From Symsagittifera roscoffensis (Eukaryota > Xenacoelomorpha > Acoela > Convolutidae), in the NCBI RefSeq assembly GCF_963678635.1, contig NC_087069.1, forward strand, positions 41,842,831 through 41,906,830: a DNA stretch of 64,000 nt. Direction: 5' to 3'. A program made the translations under genes and the position numbers. The stretch's first letter is position 1; each line of letters begins with the position of its first letter. This document shows, piece by piece, positions 31,509-41,703 of the stretch. Under the pieces are notes generated by a model. That model saw only the letters and a list, made by a program, of their open reading frames with translations, made no database searches and was not told where the DNA came from.

Positions 31509-34500
31509 ATGGCAGACCGATTCTGGAACTCTATGCCCACGGCTCTGCAGAGGCCCACTCTTGACGAGCTGTACAGACGCTTGAGGGACCTGGACCACAC
31601 CCAGATCGACGAGAGAATGGCGGTGATGTTGAATGCGATCCTCCAGTTGGAGGACCAGGGCGAGTGCAGGGAGTCTGCGACGGAGGCTGTCTTGATCGTC
31701 GGCTACACCACCGAGGGCATATCAAATCGAGCACAGACCAGATGGTTGTCTTGGAATGCGGATGGAGGAGTAAGGGGCTTTGACTTGGCAAGAAATCCTG
31801 GCCTGAGTAACAACACCGAACACGGCGCAGGAGAGTTCCCGCTACCGACGAGGCCAACAGCCAGATCCACGGGCCAGAGCTCGAGTAAGGTGCCATCGAT
31901 GTCGCGAGCGCAACAGACGACCGAGGCATATCCGGAGCTGGGAGTCCTAAAGAGAGAGCTTGAGAAGGCGCTGAAGGAAAGGAATAAGGCGAATCTCGAT
32001 CGGGATCAGGCGAAGTTGGATAGGGAGAAGCTTCAGCTGGAGAGAGACCAGGCAGTCGACGAGCGAGATCAGACGTTGAAGTTACTTGAGATGCTAAGGG
32101 CGGAACATCAGCAGGAGCTAAAGGTGCGGGAGAACGCCGCGAATCGCGATCAACTAAAGTCGGAGTTGGAAAGGATAGAACAACGACAACGCGAGCTTGA
32201 CGCACAAAAGGGAGCCAGGTCAAACGAACGAGTGGTGACAAGCTCAAGGCCAGAGTCGCGCATGGAGGTGGATGAAGCTCCCAGGGCTAGAGGACGGTTC
32301 AACCTTGACCGCGAGGCCAGGGAACACATGAGTGAAGGGTTGGAGGTCTGGATACCGAATGACGCGACGCCCTCCTTGCGCAATCTAGAGACCCAACCTG
32401 TACGTCCTCTGATGGATGTGGTGTTACCAGGATATACACCAACCTCGACCTCGAGCGGCAGTCAGGTGAGTGGCGCCTCATCGCGCCTGAAGGAGTTGGG
32501 TGAGAAGTTGCAGCAGCAGAGTCGTGAAAGAACGACAAGGCCAGAGCTTCCCCTGACTTGGAGGGAACAGCCGGTCAGAAACGTCGTGATCGCGAGCTAC
32601 AAGAAGAACACAGAGGGGAACTACCACAAGCATAGTCGGCTGGACTGGAATGCGGAACAGCAAGCCAGGAGGGACTGCTTCCACGACGCAGCCTGGGTGC
32701 AGTATCTAGCGCCACCTCGTGTGCCAGAGGGTGCGGTTCACCTGATTATAGGGGACAGCCTGGTGCGGGTGTTGACCCAGATCCGGTCACATTGGCAGAC
32801 GGGAGTCTTGAGTTTCGCTGGAGCTGCTACGCCACAGATGTTGGCAACTCTGGACATGCTAGGAATGACCAAAGTTTACACAGTCACCTTGATGGTTGGG
32901 ACCAACGACGTGTCGAGAGGAGAAGCAAGGAAAGTGACGAGGCTGTGCGACAAGATGAGTTGCCTTCTTGAGGAGCTGAGGATCCAAATGGATCCCATCC
33001 TGCTGACGATATGCACGGTCCCCTATAACATGATGTTTGATCAACACTCCCTAGAGATGAACCAGAGGGTGCGGAGCCTGAACAAGGCGATCCGAGAAAT
33101 ACACCGAAACAGTGTGCTTCCTCTCAGGCTGTTGGACGTTGCAGAACGCATGGAGAACAAGGGATTCCCTGAAGACACCTCGAAAGATGGAATCCATTTC
33201 GATAGGCCAAGGGGAGCTGAGTGGCTGAACGACGTCTTCCAGGAACACATAAACACGCTAGAAGCGGACCTGCTGGAGACAGCCCAATTCACTTTAGGGC
33301 CACCTCCCAACCCACCATTCCTTGCCTCGAGGGCCTTGGCTGGTCGATTGGGAGCGAGAGTTGATACTAGAGATAGCTCGAGGAGCAATCAGACCCGATT
33401 GCAGAGTGCCACACCAATGGAGTCGGGGGAGGTAGAGTCATCAACACCTCCGGCCTCGGCGATGTCCTCCGTGGTGGTGGCAGATGGCAGGAGAGAAAAG
33501 AAGTCTAGGGAGACTACCCGCTTGAGATATCCTGAGAAGGTGAAGGAACTGGATCTGGAGACCTTGGAATGCAGACGAGAGTTGGCGGAAACCCTGGGGA
33601 TCGAACGAGTGTCGCACGAGGATTTGAATAGACATCATTGCATAGACTGGTTGAAGGCTCATGAGGCGCACTTCTCGAGGGCGAAGTTGATGGAGACCAC
33701 AGACCTGACGGGAATTCCCACAAAAACGATCATGGGACCCATTAATTACAGACCTCTCAAGCTGCTGGGGAGTCCGGGACTTATAGCAGAACCTCCCAAG
33801 CACCGAACCAGCATCGCCAGAATCAGGTTGGCAACCCCGGCACAGTTGAAGGTGGTAGACAAGCTACTCAATCCGGGAGGAACGGGATTGCCAGACGCCG
33901 CTTACGAAGGCTCGAAATTGGCGGAAGATCCCAGGTACGGGAAGCCCTGTGGTGGCACCCAACTGGCCAAAACTCTGGCAGTTTACGATAGAACAGATCC
34001 AGCTGCGGCAAGAGTAGTCATTGTGGCGGGATCGGACTTCGAAGGAACGTCTCCCAAGTTGTTCTGGCCGGAGACTCTGGTATACTCCTTGCCAGGAGCC
34101 GAATTGAATCAGATGTTGACTCTAGTGGTAGCAATAAAGTCGGAGATGCCCTGTGAACCTGAACTGCTATTGTTTGCAGGGATGAATGATCACCTGCACG
34201 CGATGGGACTTCTTGAGCAACTAAAGGGGGATGAAATTCCGACATCAAAGAAGATATGGGAGGCTATTCAGGCGTTATTTGCGGCGATGAATGAGGTACA
34301 AGAGAACGTAGCCTCGAGATTTGGGTCCAAGACGAAGGTGGTGTTTACCACATCCCCGGGATACGCAAGTATGCCACCCGCCCTACAATTCGTGTACGCG
34401 GTCTTGATCCTGATAGCAGAAGGGAGTGAATGGCGGATTCTGATGGCAGCCCCCAATCGAGAGCTGGAGCCATTGAACTTGAGGCTTTACAAATCAGAAT

Positions 34501-37500
34501 TGCCGGCGGCATGGGCTGACATATCTCATGCACTGAGGGGCTTTTACGGACTGGCCGACGTCCTGATTGTATTGGATGAGGTACTCTTGCTAGAGATATC
34601 GAACTTTGCTAGACAACTCAAGTTCAGCCCAGTCATCGGGGACGACCACACGGCGATAAACCAGTTGACGGCCAGCCTGTGGTTCCGGAGTATGGATGTG
34701 AAAGTCGCAAATTCCACCAGCAGGACTAGAGGTCCCAGCAACGAGAGAAGAAATGTGGTCGAGACGGAGAAACAGTTAGATTCGATGAAATATCGCTTGA
34801 CTCAAGAGAATGGCTGGTGGCCATTCCTGACACCAAGGCTGGAGAACGTCACGAATAAAACGAGGGAGGAAGCACCACTCCTCGTGAAACAAATCTGGAG
34901 TTTTCTAGAGAAGCAACTGGAGCTAGCTGAAACGAGAGACATGACGGTGGCTAGATTTGTCTCGGCCGCCAATGAAGTGACGATTGGAGGATTTTGGAGA
35001 GAGCACGCCAACGGCGAATTGAAGACTAGGAGAGATTACGAGATTCTCAAGTTCTTGAGTCCTTGCTGGGAGAGAGAATTCTTGGCAGGAGTGTTCGGCA
35101 CCACGGCGACTATCTTCGGAGCCTTCGTGCAGGAGATACTGGGCATGCCCATCAGCCTGCTCTTGGCCCTGTATTTGGTCTACCCCAGGTACTTGTTCAA
35201 CATGGGCCCAGCATACATGTTTAGTCGAGGAGTGGAGACACTTCGAGTTGATGGGTATCTGGCACTAATACTCTTGACCCATGGGGAATTGGTGTCGTTT
35301 CATCGGTTAATGGAATATGGAGAACCTCTGTCTATGGGGAGAGTCCACACGAGCACTGAAACCAGCTCCTACAAGTGTGCCGCAGGGTTGAAGACACTGC
35401 TGGTGCAATACCTCATGATGCAGAATCGATACATGACGGGTGAAGATGAGAACCCAACCTCGAGAGAAGAATGGGAGAAGGCGAACAGAGGGATGCCTCT
35501 GTTGACGGACCTGTGCCTGGCAATGAGGTCGGACCCAATGGGGATAATCCGGGGTCTAGAGGAGGTGGTGACCTGCATCTATGGTCCAGCAGTGACGTAC
35601 GCGTTTCCGGATCCCCTAGTGATAACGTATCGTCACTCGGTGACGCACTTGAGTCTCATCAGCGTACTGGATGGTACAGCGCTGAATTGGTGTCAGCAGG
35701 AGGTGCTCAGGGCGCGTATGAGCAACACGGTACTCTTCGGAAAAGTGAAAGATGCTGAGATGATGGTGTGCAACTTCAGGGGACAAATGCAATGCAGAAT
35801 GGGAGGCAAGCGAGAGGGCCCCATTGAAATGTATCCAAAGTTTTGGAACCTAAACCCATTGACGGCCAACGGACGAGAAGTCTTGAGAATCCCCGCCTGG
35901 AAGGAGTGCTTTGCACTAGTCAAGAGGGAGCTGGAGGCCATAATGGAGAAAGAGATCCTACCAGCCACCATGCCTGAGTTCCCGACAGTCAGGAGGATGA
36001 CCTTGGGAATGAATAGTCCCTTGGTGGTTCCCTCCATAATGGCGAGGATGACGGCGGAGGAAATGCAGAAGGATTTCACTGATGGCTGGGACCCCCTGTT
36101 CATTGGCTACACGGCGGCGGTCTACTTCCATACCAGCGAGATGAAGATAAACTCGTGGACGACGCAAGCGAAAAAGAGTAGAGGTTCGCAGCCCCCAGGG
36201 TATGAGGTGAGGAAGGTCTTGAGAACTCTTGAGAAGGAGGGACTTGAGAACATGTTGCCCATATGGGATGATGGCAGGATGATCGTGATGGAGGGGCACG
36301 TCGCACTGGTGGACGACATGAAATTTGCCACGAGAAAATACAAGGCACCCTATGGCTTGGAACAAGTAGAAGTGACACAGGAGGGAACAGAACTAGATGC
36401 AGCAGGTCAACTGCATGTAGCCCTGACGGAATATAAAAAGCTGGATCCTACGACACCGTCACCACTGTCTGTAGACACGCCTGGAGACAAGAGGAGTGGA
36501 CCCGTTGAGGATCGATTCAAAAGAATTCTCGAGAGAAGAAGAAATGAATCAGAGGAAGAGAGTATGGATGAAACTCTCAGTGAAGCTGGAGAAGACATGG
36601 AGGTGGGGAATACACCTGAACCAGGGCCATCAGGGGAGGAACTCACCACTCAAGAGCTGTTGAAAGACTTGAGCGAAGAGAATTGGGCAGATACTGCCAC
36701 ACCACCTCTGAACCCGTCCCCGCGGAAGAACCTAGAGTTGCCATTGGCAGGTGAGACCTTCAATATGGGGATGTTACTCTTGAGCTCGGAGGAAAGGGGG
36801 AAGAACACGTTCGAAGGGAACAGGGACATATTCTTGGGATCTCTCGAGGATGACGCTTGGCAGGAGTTCCTGGAGGAATTCAATCGAGAAGTGGGCAGCG
36901 AGACGACGCTGGACAAGTTCAAGAAGGAACTGTGGGACGCAGTAGTGAGATTCGGGGAACCGCTCCTGATAGGAACGGGCCTGGATGAGAAAGCAAGAAA
37001 AGAGCTGCTGAACAAGCTAGTGGAGCTGAGGAACGCACGATCGAAGACTAGAAAAGAGAAATGTGAGGACAGCTCTACTCTGAAACAAAAAACTGTGGAT
37101 AAAATGGTTGATGATATAAAAAGGGATAAGGTTGGGACTAGTAATATGATTAAAAGTACAAATATCCTTAAGGCTCGAGCAGGGGGGAGGCAAGAGTTGG
37201 AAGGAGTGGATGGAGAGGTCGAATCAATGATGATAGCCACAACACCCTCGAGCAGAGATGTGAAGACTCGCAAGAGGAAGAGAGAAGTGGAAGGATGGGG
37301 TAGTCCTTCAGTGGATGCTGTTTCGGAAGGGAACTTGAGAGAGACGGCGCCCATCGTTTTGGCCCGATGCAAGACGGCGGCATACAAGAACAGCTCGGAG
37401 CTCAGGAAACCACTTGAAGTAGAAAAGGAAATAGAGGTTTCCACCAGTTCTACGTCAGAAGAAGACTTCAAGCCTCAGAAGGTAAACGTGAAGAGAGGTT

Positions 37501-40388
37501 CAACGAACGGACAGGTAGGGGAAGTGGAGATCGGCAAAGAATGGATCTCGAGGGCACATCAGGACATGGGCAAACAAGTGACGGGTGATCCATTGGAGAG
37601 GAACAAGACGAGGAACACTTCCCGGACGTGGTGGGTGGCCCTCGAAACATTGAAGGAAATGGAGGACTGCTTGAAGAAGTTGGACAGTGGAATAGCTCGC
37701 AGGCGACGCAATTGGGCCACCCAGCAAAAAGCCGAGGTTAATAAGATAGAGATGGCAAGTCATCTGAAGAGGTCCTGGCAGAGTTTGTTGAAGGATCATT
37801 TTGAAGAGGCGATGAGAACATCCTCATCAGCACCGCCACTAATGGCGAATCCCTTCGTTAGAACTGCGGGACAATTAATGTTCACCTGGAGTCTGGTGGG
37901 AGTAGAGTTGGAGACATTGACCTCGTATGACAGGCTGAAGTTGGGAAGCAAGAAGCTAGAGGTGTATCAGGCACTGATGCAACATGTGGCCAGGGACAAT
38001 TCAGGCTTGAGCCTGGCTAGAAGAAAAGATGCCACATGTTTCTTGAGATGGACAATGTCAATGATGTCTGATAGCACCATCCTGGCATGCCACCAGAGAG
38101 CAAGTGGAAGTAAGACCATGGAGAGAAGAGTCTCAACGATCATCTTGAACGTATATCAGAGTACAGGAATAGAGAAAGAAGATGGTTCCAGACTATCCTT
38201 AGAGAACCATCGAAAGCTGGACGAGGTACGGAGGTTCTCTAATAAGAAGTTCGAGGAAGAACATGATGTTCACCGTAACCTGGCCTCGTCAGAACAGTAC
38301 TCGAGACTCAGTGAGAAGGGGGAATACCAATATGTGTCTGGAGTGATGGGAATAGCCTACAATCCCTTCTTAGACTCGGAAGCTGGAGGAGCCCACAGAA
38401 ACCATGAGGTAGCGGAGCTACTGAAGTTTTGGACAGAAAGGATAATGGAGATAGACGCGGTGGAGAAAGAGGGGCCGAGCCTGGGCCTGATTCTTGAGAA
38501 AACACCAGAGGTGATGAGCATACCGCGCTCAAACAAGAGAGTTGAAGTGAGCATGGGCGGTGGAGATGGCTTGTTAACCACGAACTTGGGAGTGATATGG
38601 AAGCTACTAAGACCCTCCTGGTGTCCACATCCCCATGCGAGTCTAATCGAGGAAACCACCGAGCGAGTGAGGTTAGCACCAACGGAAGATGAAGATCTGG
38701 CGAAGTTGAGTGTGCTACATAAGCTAATCACACCCCAGATGCAAGAGCCAAGCGAAAGGACGAGCGACCCCGGGTCAGCGAAGAAATTGGAGCCGGGTAG
38801 CTGTCTGGATTCGACGTGTGGGAACGGAGAGCACATCTGCGATGGACGGTCATGCGTCAGAATACTGTCGTTTCAAAAAGAAGACCTGGTCACTTGGTTC
38901 GAAGACATCACAGAAAGGGAGAAAAGTGAAGTGCAAATAATAGCGGAATGTTACGCGAGAACCACGGTGAATATCGCGACAGCTCTCGGATTCTTCTCGA
39001 GAATGTGTGGTCTGCAGGCACTGGAGAGACTGGAGTCTGAACATCATTTAGTGACGGCGTTGAGCGTAGAATCATGGCCCGGGGTGTTGCAGGTGACTCA
39101 AAAACACATCCGGAGCTGGAAAGTTGGTCTTGAGGCGGAAATGGGATTTCCCCTGAGCGAAGCTTATGGCTTGCCATTGAACGCGAAATCGCTGATAGGG
39201 TCAATGATGGCCAACTTGTGCGGAAGTCACTACCCGCTACACATGGCGATGGTGGAAGTGTCCAGCCAGAGAATACTGGTGGACAAGGCCTTCTCAGTGC
39301 CCAAGTGCGTGAGGTTGGCTCGGATGTCGCATCACTCGCACAAGTTGTTGAGAAAAATCAAAGGGACAGTACCAAAAGAATTGAGAGATGACTTAAGCGA
39401 AATCTGGGGAGAAGATCTTCTGAAGTTGGAAAGAGAAAACACAAGCGATCACGAGAGACAAAACGTGATCGGGAAACCTGTGGGAAGTACTCCAAACCTG
39501 GAAGACAACGACACGATGCACGAGAAAATGATGGAGCTTGAGCCTCTCTTGGAAGCCTCAGGGGAGCGTAATCTCAGGAGCATTGAGATCTCTCATGGGG
39601 AATGCCCATGCCACTGTTTGGCACAAACGGTGTGGTATCCAGATCACAAGAACCTTTGCCTGGTGTGGGATGTGGAAGAGATTCGGTCGATCGGACTACC
39701 GGATCACCGGCAGAAGGTGACGCTCTTAGTAGTGAGTACGATGTTAGCTCTGAGATGGATAGAAGAGAATATAACGAAGTATCGGGAGGCGACGACGCCA
39801 ACGGCTGAGTCAATATACGCGATAGACTACAGCAGGAGACTTGAGTTGTTTGAGACTGCGTGCAAAGTATTCGCCATACCGACGGAAGTCAGGCACGTAT
39901 GGAGTCGCTTGAGGTACTTTCCATGGTTTCGGGCGACACTGACGTCTTGGCTGTACAGGGCAACGAAAGATCACATGAGAAAACATCAAAAGGAGTATCG
40001 ACAGTTCCAGGCCGAGATTGGGCCGGAAGCTTTCAAGAGACCCCTGCTAACCCATCGTAATGCGATCACGACGGGATGGAAGAGAGTGGGTAAGATGTCT
40101 AGAGACAATACCAAAGCGAGGGAGTCGATACTAGAGGAAGACCTGGCGAAGAACGTGAGCTTGAGCCTGCACAACTCCTTTTGCTTGAACCGAGAAGCTA
40201 GGGTGAAGGCACTACCCAACCAAGCAAAGAGATTGCAGGAGCAGAGAGAATGGATGCGATCCTATGAACAGCTGAAGGCTTGGGAGGAGATTGTGATTAG
40301 TTCCGATGATGAAGAGGAACTGTTGAGACAGTTTGCCGCATCTAGCACTTCAGGATGCAGTACCTCCAAGGCGAAGAGTACGAGATGA
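31509..40388 (+). CDS. ORF2: 2959-aa protein with SGNH/GDSL hydrolase signature, second SGNH-like segment and Cys-rich C-terminal region
   Basis: Second intact ORF of element B, ATG at 31509. Visible parts: N-terminal ~110 residues shared with element A; a Glu/Arg/Gln-rich coiled coil (~148-240); an SGNH/GDSL hydrolase-like segment with IIGDSL (GDS 415-417), GTND (464-467) and DGIH (Asp 560, His 563), the spacing and motif set of that esterase/lipase superfamily; a second, weaker segment with VAGSD (842-843), GMND (891-894) and DISH (1004-1007); a long region without recognised motifs; an acidic and Lys-rich stretch (~1640-1960); and a C-terminal part with a Cys block (from Cys 2432), a PCHCL..WYP block (~2697) and a SLHNSFC block, all conserved in elements A and C. 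I see no signal peptide or transmembrane run, so it is not an obvious envelope protein. The hydrolase could act on host lipid or modified ester substrates, but this is inference. Most of the function is unknown. Confidence 0.9.
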   Translation: MADRFWNSMPTALQRPTLDELYRRLRDLDHTQIDERMAVMLNAILQLEDQGECRESATEAVLIVGYTTEGISNRAQTRWLSWNADGGVRGFDLARNPGLSNNTEHGAGEFPLPTRPTARSTGQSSSKVPSMSRAQQTTEAYPELGVLKRELEKALKERNKANLDRDQAKLDREKLQLERDQAVDERDQTLKLLEMLRAEHQQELKVRENAANRDQLKSELERIEQRQRELDAQKGARSNERVVTSSRPESRMEVDEAPRARGRFNLDREAREHMSEGLEVWIPNDATPSLRNLETQPVRPLMDVVLPGYTPTSTSSGSQVSGASSRLKELGEKLQQQSRERTTRPELPLTWREQPVRNVVIASYKKNTEGNYHKHSRLDWNAEQQARRDCFHDAAWVQYLAPPRVPEGAVHLIIGDSLVRVLTQIRSHWQTGVLSFAGAATPQMLATLDMLGMTKVYTVTLMVGTNDVSRGEARKVTRLCDKMSCLLEELRIQMDPILLTICTVPYNMMFDQHSLEMNQRVRSLNKAIREIHRNSVLPLRLLDVAERMENKGFPEDTSKDGIHFDRPRGAEWLNDVFQEHINTLEADLLETAQFTLGPPPNPPFLASRALAGRLGARVDTRDSSRSNQTRLQSATPMESGEVESSTPPASAMSSVVVADGRREKKSRETTRLRYPEKVKELDLETLECRRELAETLGIERVSHEDLNRHHCIDWLKAHEAHFSRAKLMETTDLTGIPTKTIMGPINYRPLKLLGSPGLIAEPPKHRTSIARIRLATPAQLKVVDKLLNPGGTGLPDAAYEGSKLAEDPRYGKPCGGTQLAKTLAVYDRTDPAAARVVIVAGSDFEGTSPKLFWPETLVYSLPGAELNQMLTLVVAIKSEMPCEPELLLFAGMNDHLHAMGLLEQLKGDEIPTSKKIWEAIQALFAAMNEVQENVASRFGSKTKVVFTTSPGYASMPPALQFVYAVLILIAEGSEWRILMAAPNRELEPLNLRLYKSELPAAWADISHALRGFYGLADVLIVLDEVLLLEISNFARQLKFSPVIGDDHTAINQLTASLWFRSMDVKVANSTSRTRGPSNERRNVVETEKQLDSMKYRLTQENGWWPFLTPRLENVTNKTREEAPLLVKQIWSFLEKQLELAETRDMTVARFVSAANEVTIGGFWREHANGELKTRRDYEILKFLSPCWEREFLAGVFGTTATIFGAFVQEILGMPISLLLALYLVYPRYLFNMGPAYMFSRGVETLRVDGYLALILLTHGELVSFHRLMEYGEPLSMGRVHTSTETSSYKCAAGLKTLLVQYLMMQNRYMTGEDENPTSREEWEKANRGMPLLTDLCLAMRSDPMGIIRGLEEVVTCIYGPAVTYAFPDPLVITYRHSVTHLSLISVLDGTALNWCQQEVLRARMSNTVLFGKVKDAEMMVCNFRGQMQCRMGGKREGPIEMYPKFWNLNPLTANGREVLRIPAWKECFALVKRELEAIMEKEILPATMPEFPTVRRMTLGMNSPLVVPSIMARMTAEEMQKDFTDGWDPLFIGYTAAVYFHTSEMKINSWTTQAKKSRGSQPPGYEVRKVLRTLEKEGLENMLPIWDDGRMIVMEGHVALVDDMKFATRKYKAPYGLEQVEVTQEGTELDAAGQLHVALTEYKKLDPTTPSPLSVDTPGDKRSGPVEDRFKRILERRRNESEEESMDETLSEAGEDMEVGNTPEPGPSGEELTTQELLKDLSEENWADTATPPLNPSPRKNLELPLAGETFNMGMLLLSSEERGKNTFEGNRDIFLGSLEDDAWQEFLEEFNREVGSETTLDKFKKELWDAVVRFGEPLLIGTGLDEKARKELLNKLVELRNARSKTRKEKCEDSSTLKQKTVDKMVDDIKRDKVGTSNMIKSTNILKARAGGRQELEGVDGEVESMMIATTPSSRDVKTRKRKREVEGWGSPSVDAVSEGNLRETAPIVLARCKTAAYKNSSELRKPLEVEKEIEVSTSSTSEEDFKPQKVNVKRGSTNGQVGEVEIGKEWISRAHQDMGKQVTGDPLERNKTRNTSRTWWVALETLKEMEDCLKKLDSGIARRRRNWATQQKAEVNKIEMASHLKRSWQSLLKDHFEEAMRTSSSAPPLMANPFVRTAGQLMFTWSLVGVELETLTSYDRLKLGSKKLEVYQALMQHVARDNSGLSLARRKDATCFLRWTMSMMSDSTILACHQRASGSKTMERRVSTIILNVYQSTGIEKEDGSRLSLENHRKLDEVRRFSNKKFEEEHDVHRNLASSEQYSRLSEKGEYQYVSGVMGIAYNPFLDSEAGGAHRNHEVAELLKFWTERIMEIDAVEKEGPSLGLILEKTPEVMSIPRSNKRVEVSMGGGDGLLTTNLGVIWKLLRPSWCPHPHASLIEETTERVRLAPTEDEDLAKLSVLHKLITPQMQEPSERTSDPGSAKKLEPGSCLDSTCGNGEHICDGRSCVRILSFQKEDLVTWFEDITEREKSEVQIIAECYARTTVNIATALGFFSRMCGLQALERLESEHHLVTALSVESWPGVLQVTQKHIRSWKVGLEAEMGFPLSEAYGLPLNAKSLIGSMMANLCGSHYPLHMAMVEVSSQRILVDKAFSVPKCVRLARMSHHSHKLLRKIKGTVPKELRDDLSEIWGEDLLKLERENTSDHERQNVIGKPVGSTPNLEDNDTMHEKMMELEPLLEASGERNLRSIEISHGECPCHCLAQTVWYPDHKNLCLVWDVEEIRSIGLPDHRQKVTLLVVSTMLALRWIEENITKYREATTPTAESIYAIDYSRRLELFETACKVFAIPTEVRHVWSRLRYFPWFRATLTSWLYRATKDHMRKHQKEYRQFQAEIGPEAFKRPLLTHRNAITTGWKRVGKMSRDNTKARESILEEDLAKNVSLSLHNSFCLNREARVKALPNQAKRLQEQREWMRSYEQLKAWEEIVISSDDEEELLRQFAASSTSGCSTSKAKSTR

Positions 40389-40818
40389 ATGGGCAAATCG
40401 GATGGATCTTGAGTCTTGAGAGGGAAAGGGGGCTTGAGTGTGAATCCGAGTGAAACTTGGATTCACGAAAAAGAAATTTTAACAAAGCAAATATTGTTAC
40501 TAATATACTATATCTATTATATAAATCAAAATGCTGCATGACAATTTCCTGATTGAATAGGACAAAAGAGATTTTTAAATGATTGGCTTGAAAAGCGAAA
40601 ATTCAAAGGTGCAGGTAAATGCAGATTTTGGTTGCTATTTAGCAATAGTGTGAAAATTTTAAATGGTCGTGAATTTTGGGGTGTAGATAATCTTAAATCT
40701 GCTGCAAACTTCTGTAAATGACCACTGGCACTGTATCTTGAGCAACACTCGGTTTTTCTGGGACTCACTGGCAGAAGACAGCGCGCGATGAGGACATCGA
40801 TCTCGAGTCCGGGGAGTA
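40389..40818 (+). other. Element B 3' noncoding region with polypurine tract
   Basis: 430 bp from the ORF2 stop to the 3' LTR, ending in GTCCGGGGAGTA at 40807-40818. No ORF of note. Confidence 0.7.
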
Positions 40819-41703
40819 TGTGCCAGTCGGTCATATTTGGAAGTTTGACCTTGAGAAGAGCAGAAAACACTTGATTTTGGAGTGAAATTTAAATTTTTAA
40901 AATTTCGAATGGAACATGTCATGCACGATTTTCTCGCGAGAACTGAAAATCAGAAAAAGAAAAAAGAACAATTTTAGAGCAATAGCGGGAAAGTTGTCAG
41001 ATAAAAACAAGTGGGAAATTGCTATTCGCAATTTCCATCATAGTGAACAAGAGTAGAGCTGTCCTATCTGAAATAGAAGACAGAGTATTCCCGAGAGAGT
41101 AATTATTCGAACTGGACCAGAGTGAACCTTCGACGGAAAGGTGGACAGCTTGAGTGTCCCAATGGTCCACATAAAACTTCGTTCTTGAGTTCAAACTTAC
41201 CCTTACCATTCAAACTGATAAACATTGAACTTATCTAGTTATTTTAGTTAATTCTAGAGTTGCTCACCCATTTAATTACTTCCTGTGCTTGAGCGCATCA
41301 ACATGTGAGTCCTTAATTTAAATTTCTAGAGTGTGTTTTATGATTGTTATGTTGAGGTAAGGCGAGTTTTAGGTTGATCCATCTGAAATGGATCAAAGTT
41401 ACACTGTCTAATAAAAAGTAACTTAACGGATTGTTCCAACCCGGTTTTTAACGGCGTTCATGTATTTTGGGTATCTAGAGACCTAAGTATGGGGACGTTT
41501 CTAATTCTAGAGTGGGGGGATATTTTAGTAGTAGCCTTTAAGCTGTAACGGGTCGTAGTCTCATGTCACAAGCGAACCGAACTGGCTCCGACCGTTCTTG
41601 AGGTAGAAAAACACAAGAGATAGTGTCCCTGACCCTTGAGCCAGTGGTTATAGGGCCTATTTTTCTTAAGCCTCATGTGTGACTGCAGTAGACGAATGTT
41701 ACA
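40819..41703 (+). repeat. Element B 3' LTR
   Basis: 885 bp, matching 18743-19627 with one difference that I saw. It follows the polypurine tract and is followed by TTG, the presumed target duplication. Confidence 0.95.

Larger units (their letters stand above)
18743..41703 (+). mobile_element. Element B: full-length 22,961 bp giant Gypsy-type LTR retrotransposon with two ~3000-codon ORFs
   Basis: Bounded by 885 bp LTRs (18743-19627 and 40819-41703) that differ at one position that I saw (18888 G, 40964 A), and by the triplet TTG on both sides (18740-18742, 41704-41706). Order: 5' LTR, primer-binding site, 2.5 kb repeat-rich leader, ORF1 (22162-30966), 542 bp spacer, ORF2 (31509-40388), 3' noncoding region, polypurine tract, 3' LTR. 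Both ORFs are uninterrupted. Near-identical LTRs and intact ORFs point to a very recent insertion that may still be mobile. Most Ty3/Gypsy elements are about 5-10 kb, so this is unusually large. It splits the older LTR relic E. Confidence 0.93.

Noticed and set aside
31509-40388. ORF2 as an envelope (env) protein making B an endogenous retrovirus
   Set aside because: No signal peptide, fusion peptide or transmembrane helix is visible, and the N-terminal half has hydrolase and coiled-coil features instead.
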